Shown in pieces: positions 7,941 to 14,277 of a DNA stretch of 33,904 nucleotides (position 1 is its first letter; each line of letters begins with the position of its first letter). The stretch spans positions 1 to 33,904 of the IMG/VR virus record IMGVR_UViG_3300010885_067899. One strand, 5' to 3'. The stretch is from a virus. The translations under genes were made by a program, and so were the position numbers. Under the pieces are notes generated by a model that ran no database searches, had not been told where the DNA came from, and saw nothing but the letters and a program-made list of their open reading frames with translations.

Positions 7941-10049
7941 ATGAAAGAGATAAATTTAAATAAAGAAGATAGTGTTAGAATAATTAGTTTATTTAAAGAA
8001 GGTGAATCATTAAGAGGAATTTCCAGGTATACTAAATATTCTCAAACATTTATAACTAACTTTCTAAATAAAGAAGGTTTAATAAATAGTGGTTATGAGA
8101 AAATAAAAAATAGGTTTAAAGAAGATATTAACTATGAAGCTATTTGTAAAAAAACTAAAAAAACATATGATGATTATTTAAACTTATCAGGAAAGCTAAC
8201 AACGCATATAAAAGAAATATATCCTGATTTTGTTTTGGAAAGTAAATTTTTAAGAAAAAAGACAGAGTTAAAAATTGGAAAATTTTGGTATGAAGATTTT
8301 TTCGCAATAAAGGAAAAAATAGAAAAAAATGAACCTACATTAAATTGTTTAATTTGTGATTGGAGTTCTAATGATTTAAACAACCAAGCAGGGTCTTTAA
8401 CAAAACATATAGTAAATACTCACAATATTGATATAGATGAATACTTAAAAAAATTTAATGATCAAGGTTTTCTTTTTAAGACTCATTTATTAAAAAAAGA
8501 AGATAGATTAGAGGTGTTGTCTAAAGGTGAAAACCATATTATTTGTAAAATATGCAATGAACCGCTTAAAAGCATAACAAACACACATTTAAAAAAACAT
8601 GGCATTTCTATAAAAAAATACAAAAAAATTTTTGGAGAAACTATTAATTCAGAAAGTACAATAAATAAGTTAAAGCTAAATTCTGGTAATTTTAATAATT
8701 TTAAATTTAAAAACACAAAAATAGAAATACTTATTTCAAATAAATTAAGTGAATTAAAAATAGACTTTATACCCCAAAAACAATCAGACGGTTATGTTTA
8801 TGATTTTTTCATTCCAGAATATAGTTTATTCATAGAATGTGATGGTATTTTTTGGCATGGACATGATAGAGATTCAAATTGGCATTATTCTGTCTTTAAT
8901 AATGTGATTAATGATTATAGAAAAACCATAATAAAACCAAAAAATAAAATATATAGATTAATAGAAGATATTTCTATAAACGAAAACAATTTAAAAAATA
9001 TAAATTCTAAAGATGAGTTTTTTAATTTTTTAATTAAGGAAAATTTCAACATAGAAAATCATACTATTTTTAATTTAAAAGAAAATGTGTCTATTTTTGA
9101 CATAGATAGATGTATTAAGAATAGAGATTTAATTGATGATAAAAATAAAAATAATTTAATACAAAATATTGTTTTTTTGTGGAAAAATTTTTATAATCAT
9201 AATCAGTGTGAAAAATTTTTAGATTTAGACATTAGAAAGGCTGAGTTTAAATTAAAAGGTATATTTTTCAAAGAATTTTATATTGCAAAAAAAATAGGAA
9301 ATAAAAACATAGATGATTTTTTTAATAATGATAATGATGAAATATTAAAAAAAACTGTTGAATATAGATTGGGTTTTAATAATTCAAATGAGTATTTTGA
9401 TTTAAATATAAAAAATCTATATAGAGGCTTGGAAGTTAGAAGCATGTTTAATGTGGGTATATTTTACATAAAACAATCTAAAGAAATATATGAAAAGTAT
9501 ATAGAAAACGAAAATTCAAAAATATATGATCCATTTATAGGGTGGGGTTCTAGACTAACATCTTTAAAAGATTTAATAAAAAATAAAAACTGCAAATATA
9601 TTGGTAATGATATAAATAAAAATCTAAAAATAGGTTATAATAAGCTAATAGATTTAGAATTTGATTTGGAGTCTCATTCTAATATAGACATTAAGTTTAA
9701 AACATCTACTGAGTTAAATTTTGAATTAATTAATAGTATTGATTTTATTTTTACTTCTCCCCCTTTTTATAATGATGAAATTTATTCTTATGATTCATTG
9801 GTATATGAAGATTTAAAAGATTGGGAAGATAATTTATTAACCCCAGTTTTTAATAACTGTTTTTTATATTTAAAAACGAATAGTAGAATAGTTATTGATA
9901 TAAAGGAATTATATACAAATTCTATTTTAAATACATTAGAAAAATCAGGATTTAAAATTGTAGAAATAGAAAACTATAATGTAAGAAAGAGTCATTATAC
10001 AAAAAAAAATACAAAAAAACAGCTACTAATACATGCGGTGAAAATTTAA
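7941..10049 (+). CDS. HTH / zinc finger / Vsr-like nuclease / DNA methyltransferase fusion
   Basis: A 702-residue multidomain protein. Residues about 8-45 look like a helix-turn-helix. Two MucR/Ros-like C2H2 units follow: C136, C139, H156, H161 and C202, C205, H216, H220, each followed by a EYLKKF or KYKKIFG tail. Residues about 258-345 are a Vsr/DUF559-like PD-(D/E)XK nuclease with Y287-D288-F, E299-C-D301-G and W305-H-G-H308. A helical linker leads to a methyltransferase domain with motif I DPFIGWGSRL (530-539), YIGNDIN (553-559) and motif IV TSPPF (605-609), the N4-cytosine/N6-adenine type. All key residues are present. The gene is visibly more AT-rich than the capsid gene before it, has its own host-like promoter and operator repeat, and splits the head and neck genes: signs of acquisition. 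It could be a single-chain restriction-modification enzyme, a homing-type endonuclease with a protective methyltransferase, or a phage DNA-marking enzyme. The domain calls are good; the system-level role is inference. Confidence 0.85.
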   Translation: MKEINLNKEDSVRIISLFKEGESLRGISRYTKYSQTFITNFLNKEGLINSGYEKIKNRFKEDINYEAICKKTKKTYDDYLNLSGKLTTHIKEIYPDFVLESKFLRKKTELKIGKFWYEDFFAIKEKIEKNEPTLNCLICDWSSNDLNNQAGSLTKHIVNTHNIDIDEYLKKFNDQGFLFKTHLLKKEDRLEVLSKGENHIICKICNEPLKSITNTHLKKHGISIKKYKKIFGETINSESTINKLKLNSGNFNNFKFKNTKIEILISNKLSELKIDFIPQKQSDGYVYDFFIPEYSLFIECDGIFWHGHDRDSNWHYSVFNNVINDYRKTIIKPKNKIYRLIEDISINENNLKNINSKDEFFNFLIKENFNIENHTIFNLKENVSIFDIDRCIKNRDLIDDKNKNNLIQNIVFLWKNFYNHNQCEKFLDLDIRKAEFKLKGIFFKEFYIAKKIGNKNIDDFFNNDNDEILKKTVEYRLGFNNSNEYFDLNIKNLYRGLEVRSMFNVGIFYIKQSKEIYEKYIENENSKIYDPFIGWGSRLTSLKDLIKNKNCKYIGNDINKNLKIGYNKLIDLEFDLESHSNIDIKFKTSTELNFELINSIDFIFTSPPFYNDEIYSYDSLVYEDLKDWEDNLLTPVFNNCFLYLKTNSRIVIDIKELYTNSILNTLEKSGFKIVEIENYNVRKSHYTKKNTKKQLLIHAVKI

Positions 10050-10051
10050 TT

Positions 10052-10092
10052 TTGTTTTAAAAACCTATATTTTAGAGTAAAACAATCTTTTT
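10052..10092 (+). terminator. weak terminator candidate
   Basis: TTGTTTTA (10052-10059) and TAAAACAA (10078-10085) are perfect 8-bp arms with an 18-base loop, followed by TCTTTTTCC. The stem is A/T-rich, so it may be weak. Confidence 0.35.
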
Positions 10093-10098
10093 CCTCTC

Positions 10099-10106
10099 TA
10101 TTTATA
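10099..10106 (+). promoter_or_regulatory. late-promoter-like box TATTTATA
   Basis: CTATTTATA at 10098-10106, 16 nt before the ATG at 10123. A GGAG follows about 12 nt before the start, one of the few Shine-Dalgarno-like sequences in the window, although it is far from the start codon. Confidence 0.55.
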
Positions 10107-10122
10107 AGGAGAATGAATTGCT

Positions 10123-10782
10123 ATGAGTCTTAGAAAAATCATAAGAGAAAATATAGAAAATATTACAGGAACAGATCAATTGTTTGATATTGATGGTTTT
10201 GAATTTGTTAATAAAAAAACAGATAAAAACAATAATATTCTTTGGAAATATTCAAAATCAATAAAAAGTGGGTCCAGTAATAGAAAAGATAATGACTATA
10301 TTTTTAATGTTTTTATAGCAAAAACACCTAACGAAAATTGGTATTATAAATTTTTTGTCTATTGGAAAATACATACTTCTGATGCTACAAGCGGAAAAGG
10401 AAAAGATTTTGATTTACAATTTGGTCCATTTGATTCATTAGAGGCGATGGAAAAGGATTTAATGCATAATTTAAATCACAATACGTTATATTCTTTTAAT
10501 AACTATAAGGATAATAATAAGATTCAACTAGATAATGAAATTTTTACAATGGTTGAAAGGGCTAGAGAAGTGTATGATAAATTGAAGTCTTGTTCAGACT
10601 CCTATTTTGATGACTTGAAGAAAGAATTACCAAATTTATTTAAAGAAAAATCTGAAGTTCAATTATATATTGACGATTCTTACCCTGATGAAGATGATAA
10701 ACAGCAGTTATTGTTAATGCTTAGTAAGATAGGATCTTTAGATAACCTGAAAGAAATAGAGTCAATCAAATCAATATTTTAA
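10123..10782 (+). CDS. possible internal head protein (function unknown)
   Basis: A 219-residue protein with no family that I recognise. It starts MSLRKIIRENIENITG, closely matching the start of the 153-residue protein at 31736 (LRYIIREQVE), and has I7-R8-E9 as a potential prohead-protease site. The middle is aromatic and beta-rich (ENWYYKFFVYWKIH), the C-terminus helical and acidic. A late-type box precedes it, and it sits between capsid and neck genes once the inserted methyltransferase gene is ignored. The start at 10123 is preferred because the ATG at 10114 is in another frame and stops at once. By analogy with the short leaders of T4 internal proteins, it may be packaged in the head; this is a hypothesis. 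Confidence 0.75.
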   Translation: MSLRKIIRENIENITGTDQLFDIDGFEFVNKKTDKNNNILWKYSKSIKSGSSNRKDNDYIFNVFIAKTPNENWYYKFFVYWKIHTSDATSGKGKDFDLQFGPFDSLEAMEKDLMHNLNHNTLYSFNNYKDNNKIQLDNEIFTMVERAREVYDKLKSCSDSYFDDLKKELPNLFKEKSEVQLYIDDSYPDEDDKQQLLLMLSKIGSLDNLKEIESIKSIF

Positions 10783-10784
10783 AC

Positions 10785-10792
10785 TATTTATA
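10785..10792 (+). promoter_or_regulatory. late-promoter-like box TATTTATA
   Basis: CTATTTATA at 10784-10792, just after the previous stop codon and 10 nt before the ATG at 10803. It probably drives the 92-residue gene, gp13 and gp14 together. Confidence 0.6.
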
Positions 10793-10802
10793 ATAAAAAA
10801 AT

Positions 10803-11081
10803 ATGGCAACTTTTAATGCAAATTATGGTATTGTAAACCTTACATCTGGAACATACGGAGTTGATGTTTTAGGAAATAACCTAACAGCCACTACTGTTCA
10901 TGAAATTTATTGTCTAACAAGTGGTAGTATTACTATTTCAGCAACAGGTGGAGGTCAGGCTACAGTGCCAATGACTTCGGGACAATCAATAAACTGTATG
11001 GTTAGGGAAGTAACTGTGGTTAGTGGTACTTACATTGGTTTTAGATCAAAATTAGATAGTAGAGGTCCTTTATTTGGTTAA
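10803..11081 (+). CDS. small beta-rich virion protein
   Basis: A 92-residue protein of short Thr/Ser/Gly-rich strands (for example SGSITISATGG and EVTVVSGTYIGFRS) with no charged helices, typical of a small beta-barrel or jelly-roll decoration or spike protein. It is preceded by a late-type box and followed 11 nt later by the neck gene, so it belongs to the gp13-gp14 unit. I do not recognise the family. A head decoration or head-tail joining role fits the position but is inferred only from context and fold impression. Confidence 0.7.
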   Translation: MATFNANYGIVNLTSGTYGVDVLGNNLTATTVHEIYCLTSGSITISATGGGQATVPMTSGQSINCMVREVTVVSGTYIGFRSKLDSRGPLFG

Positions 11082-11092
11082 TAATTATTTTT

Positions 11093-12289
11093 ATGGGAGT
11101 ATTTTGTGATGAAGAGAGCTGTTTGGTAGGAATGCCAGACGCAGATAGAGCTAAGTTAATACGAAGAATTCGTAGATTCTTAGGTGAACCTGTTATGGGT
11201 GTTGAGCTTGACGACGAACAAGTCGAAGAGGCTATTTGTATAGCTATAGAAGAATATTCTACATTTATAAATAATTGGGTGATTAACAATAGGTTAGGTG
11301 AGATGTTAGGTCTCCCTTCTGAGTATGATTTTACCCTAAAATATGTTTCAAATAGTTTATATTTTGAAAAATCATTTGCAACTTCTTATGGTGAACAAGT
11401 AGGGTTGGGGGCTGATAGTGTAAGAGAATCTAAAATGGGTTCAATTGTTCTTACAGCTGGAACTCAAGATTATACTATACCACAAGACAGAGAAGTAAAT
11501 GAAGTTCTTTGGTTTACTCCTAGTTTTGTAAACTTGTTTGGTTTAGATCCATTTGCAAATACAAATATTGCATTTACAGAATTTGGTGCTTCTTTTGCGG
11601 GACACACATTATATCACGTAATGCCAGTTTTCGATACGATTTTAACAGCACAAGCTGCTGAATTAAGAAACAGAGTAAGAGGTTCTGAGTATTCATATAT
11701 TTTAAAGCCAGGGCCAAATGGGACAAAAAGATTAAGATTGCTTCCTATTCCATATCCTACAAACCCTTCTTCTGGTGCAAATATGGGGATTGGTGGTGGA
11801 TTTGGAACACCAGGAACTGTTTTTTATTATTACTACGATAAAGCAAACTACTACGGAAATCCTTTATATAGTGGAAATACAGCAAATCCAAACTTTTCAG
11901 GATACTCAGGTAGTTTATCGGGAAATCAAGGAAATGGATTGGTTTCTTCTCCCGCTGATGTTCAATTAAATTTTATCACCTGGAATCAATTAAACTCTGT
12001 AGCTCAGAGGTGGGTTAAGAGATACGCTCTAGCACTTTGTAAGGAAATACTAGGTTTGGGTATCAGAGGTAAGTTTAATGGTGCCCTACCTATACCTGGA
12101 GCTGAATTAACACTAAATAAAGATGACTTAATTTCTACTGGAAGGGAAGATCAGACAAAGCTTATAGATGAGCTTACTACTCAATTGGGTGAATTGTCTT
12201 ATGAGAAAATATTAGAGAAAAGAGCAATGATGCAAGAGTCAATTAATAAAACTTTAGGATTTGGCCCTATGGGAATATCAACTTTTTAA
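11093..12289 (+). CDS. 13: neck protein (T4 gp13-like)
   Basis: A 398-residue protein. The N-terminus (about 17-60) has the LIRRIRRFLGEPVMGVELDDEQVEEAICIAIEEYSTF pattern, a helix pair that resembles the start of T4-like gp13 neck proteins. The C-terminal part has RWVKRYALALCKEILG, an IPGAELTLNKDDLISTGREDQ segment and a long helix, also typical of that family in T4-like phages. A Gly/Asn/Tyr-rich loop (about 227-285) is an insertion compared with shorter relatives. gp13 joins the portal vertex to the tail. The gene is 11 nt after the small beta protein and 7 nt before the gp14-like gene, so the three are co-transcribed. The assignment rests on sequence pattern plus neighbours. Confidence 0.75.
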   Translation: MGVFCDEESCLVGMPDADRAKLIRRIRRFLGEPVMGVELDDEQVEEAICIAIEEYSTFINNWVINNRLGEMLGLPSEYDFTLKYVSNSLYFEKSFATSYGEQVGLGADSVRESKMGSIVLTAGTQDYTIPQDREVNEVLWFTPSFVNLFGLDPFANTNIAFTEFGASFAGHTLYHVMPVFDTILTAQAAELRNRVRGSEYSYILKPGPNGTKRLRLLPIPYPTNPSSGANMGIGGGFGTPGTVFYYYYDKANYYGNPLYSGNTANPNFSGYSGSLSGNQGNGLVSSPADVQLNFITWNQLNSVAQRWVKRYALALCKEILGLGIRGKFNGALPIPGAELTLNKDDLISTGREDQTKLIDELTTQLGELSYEKILEKRAMMQESINKTLGFGPMGISTF

Positions 12290-12296
12290 CAATTAG

Positions 12297-12866
12297 ATGT
12301 CAGATTTAACAGAAATAGGTAGAAATCCTGAGAATTTTAACTCTCACGAAGCAGTTCCAAAAGGAATTAAACTTTTTTTTGGAGAAAAAGAAGCAAATTT
12401 CTTTTCTGCTACAGGTAGAGAAATAACTGAAAGTGTTCTTCAGGAAAGTTTTCTATTGTATAGAATAGATCTTCAAAAGACAAAGACTCACAAATTATAT
12501 GGTGAGGCAAAAAGAAAAGTATGGCTTCCTGAGATTCAAGTGTTTGGTAGAATAAATTTAGAAACTCAAGACCCTACATATCAAGTTACTGGTGGTATTG
12601 AGAAGAAAGGTTTGGGTAATTTAACTGCACATATCTATATAGAACAACTTGAGGAATTAGGTTTGATTACAAAACAAGAAGGAACAAATGTTATAGTTTC
12701 TGGAATTAAGATGGGACACTTTATTGGTTATAAAGGTCAGTTCTATAAGATTGTTGATGACGGTTACTCTCAAATATCAAATGAATTCTCTTGGGCTGGT
12801 GATAGAAGATTCTTTTTTACTATAAAAGCTGTTGAGGTTGATGAGGATATTTTCCAAGGGAGATAA
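12297..12866 (+). CDS. 14: neck / head completion protein (T4 gp14-like)
   Basis: A 189-residue protein seven bases after gp13. It has HKLYGEAKRKVWLPEIQVFGRINLE in the middle (about 62-88) and a beta-rich C-terminal part ending FFFTIKAVEVDEDIFQGR, similar in layout to T4-like gp14 neck proteins, which have a YGE segment and a strand-rich C-terminus. It is shorter than T4 gp14 (about 256 residues). Gene order 13-14-15 is that of T4. A gene-free 366-base stretch follows directly. The gp14 label leans on context as much as on sequence. Confidence 0.62.
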   Translation: MSDLTEIGRNPENFNSHEAVPKGIKLFFGEKEANFFSATGREITESVLQESFLLYRIDLQKTKTHKLYGEAKRKVWLPEIQVFGRINLETQDPTYQVTGGIEKKGLGNLTAHIYIEQLEELGLITKQEGTNVIVSGIKMGHFIGYKGQFYKIVDDGYSQISNEFSWAGDRRFFFTIKAVEVDEDIFQGR

Positions 12867-13232
12867 TATAGTCTGAACAAAATTATTCTCTTTACTACTA
12901 GTAATATACTTTACTAGAAGTATGGTATTTTACTACCAGTTCTTTAGGTAAAAATTTAAAAACTTGAACGCCCCCCTTACCCCCCAATGGTTTGATAAAC
13001 CCTTGTTTGCCAAGCAAATATGACTATTTCTAGTCAATGAGATAAGAGAGGGTTAACTTTAAAAATTTCTCACCTGATATACTACCATATCCCCAGTGTA
13101 AAACCTCCATATACGAAATCAACGCCCCTAAGAAAAACGAGATATGAAGTAAAAATCCATGACAAATATAATACAAACATTTTTTTATTACAACTTTTTT
13201 GAAACTATTTATTTAAAATAACTACAGAAAGT
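12867..13232 (+). ncRNA. hairpin-rich gene-free region, candidate structured RNA
   Basis: This is the only long gap in the window. I see no convincing reading frame on either strand. It holds a run of short hairpins: 12892-12904 (TTACT/AGTAA), 12906-12923 (ATACTT/AAGTAT), 12923-12938 (TGGTA/TACCA), 12989-13001 (GGTTT/AAACC), 13004-13020 (TGTTTGC/GCAAATA, one wobble), 13021-13036 (TGACTA/TAGTCA, loop TTTC) and 13076-13091 (GATAT/ATATC). A long imperfect A/T helix (12952-12967 with 13053-13068) could enclose the middle group together with two C-runs (CCCCCC at 12971-12976 and 12980-12985). ACTACC recurs at 12931-12938 and 13080-13087. The C-rich content is unlike anything nearby. Transcription direction is not shown. 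It could be a phage ncRNA, a long processed leader or trailer, or a decayed gene. Confidence 0.4.
13206..13213 (+). promoter_or_regulatory. late-promoter-like box TATTTATT
   Basis: CTATTTATT at 13205-13213, 19 nt before the ATG at 13233. It would start a new transcript after the hairpin-rich gap. Confidence 0.5.
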
Positions 13233-13952
13233 ATGTCAATCCTTGATAACATAGGGAAAAATTTGGATAAAGATTTTGAAAATCACAATTATTTGCCTCA
13301 AGGTATTTTCCTAGAAGATATTGATATAGCTATTGTAGATTATATAAAAAATCTGAATTTAACCGTTGAGGATGAGACTGGAAATGAAAAAACAGTTCCT
13401 GTTATATTTTTAGCTCAAGAATTATGGGCTGAAAGAAAAATGAATTGGAAAGATTTTAGATTTGAATATGGAGAAGAGTTGTCAAGACCTTTTATTGCTA
13501 TCGCAAGAAAGACGGTAAAACCTGGAACATCGCCCTTAAAAAGAACAATTCCTATAAAAAGGCAGTTTAAATTTGTTAAAGTTCCAACATTTGACGGAAC
13601 ACTTAAAGGTTATTCTCTATATAAAATACCACAACCTACTTGGGTTGACGTGGAATACGATATGATTTTGGCCGCTTATTATATGGTTGACGTCAATGCT
13701 TACTATGAAAAAGTACTGCGTGACGGATATTCTAATGGTCAAGGATATTTAAATATAAACGGGCATCATATTGCTTCAAAAATATCAGATCCATCACAAA
13801 CATTGCAAGAAGAATTGGCTTCGGAAAAGTTATATCAAGTAATAATACCGATAACAGTTCACGGAAAACTATTAGATCCCTCAAGTTTTGAGAAAGTAAA
13901 CACAATCAATAAGATTTCAATTAAAATTTCTGAGCAAAAAAGTAGGAAATGA
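13233..13952 (+). CDS. 15: tail terminator / sheath stabiliser (T4 gp15-like)
   Basis: A 239-residue protein with no membrane segment. The central part, IPQPTWVDVEYDMILAAYYMVDVNAYYEKVL (about 131-161), resembles the strand-helix region of T4-like gp15, and the C-terminus is beta-rich. T4 gp15 (272 residues) caps the tail tube and sheath and meets the neck proteins gp13/gp14. The location directly after gp13/gp14 and before the tail sheath matches the T4 order 13-14-15-18. It has its own late-type box. The assignment is moderate: a different tail-completion protein is possible. Confidence 0.58.
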   Translation: MSILDNIGKNLDKDFENHNYLPQGIFLEDIDIAIVDYIKNLNLTVEDETGNEKTVPVIFLAQELWAERKMNWKDFRFEYGEELSRPFIAIARKTVKPGTSPLKRTIPIKRQFKFVKVPTFDGTLKGYSLYKIPQPTWVDVEYDMILAAYYMVDVNAYYEKVLRDGYSNGQGYLNINGHHIASKISDPSQTLQEELASEKLYQVIIPITVHGKLLDPSSFEKVNTINKISIKISEQKSRK

Positions 13953-13964
13953 TATTTTTTTTAA

Positions 13965-13976
13965 TATTTATAAATA
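13965..13976 (+). promoter_or_regulatory. late-promoter-like box, both orientations
   Basis: TATTTATA (13965-13972) overlaps a perfect T4-type late promoter TATAAATA (13969-13976). The ATG at 13990 follows 17 nt after the first. Probably drives the small gene and the tail sheath. Confidence 0.6.
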
Positions 13977-13989
13977 AAACTTTAAGTAG

Positions 13990-14256
13990 ATGAAAGTGAG
14001 GAACAGAAGAAATGGTACAAATACGATAGCATACAAGCTTGGGGGTGTTACCAAATCTGAAATAATTCCTGCAGGTTCAGTGGTGAATTTGACCGACTTA
14101 ACTGACTTTAATCAGGTTGTAAACAAACAAGATTTTAATAGAGGTTGGTTTGAATTTCTTGAAGAAAATAAAAAAGAAGAATTGATTTTTAATAGCGAAC
14201 TAGAAAAAGCGAAGAAAGAAGCCGAAAACTATTCGACAGAAACAATAAAAAAGTAA
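13990..14256 (+). CDS. small protein upstream of tail sheath
   Basis: An 88-residue protein. Residues about 1-58 look like a small beta domain (KVRNRRNGTNTIAYKLGG, then IPAGSVVNLTDLTDFNQV), followed by a charged C-terminal helix rich in Glu and Lys. It lies 21 nt before the sheath gene and behind a strong late-type box, so it is co-expressed with the sheath and is probably a tail or tail-assembly protein. I do not recognise the family. Confidence 0.7.
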   Translation: MKVRNRRNGTNTIAYKLGGVTKSEIIPAGSVVNLTDLTDFNQVVNKQDFNRGWFEFLEENKKEELIFNSELEKAKKEAENYSTETIKK

Positions 14257-14277
14257 AAACAAATAATAAATAGAAAT

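Noticed and set aside
12971-12985. Minus-strand G-quadruplex from two six-G runs
   Set aside because: Only two G-runs are close together; a standard quadruplex needs four.
12989-13036. Three consecutive hairpins resembling a tRNA cloverleaf
   Set aside because: No acceptor stem of the right length, no T-loop consensus GTTC-x-A, and arm lengths do not fit.
12867-13232. Group I or group II intron in the gp14-gp15 gap
   Set aside because: Both flanking genes are complete, and I could not find conserved intron core elements.
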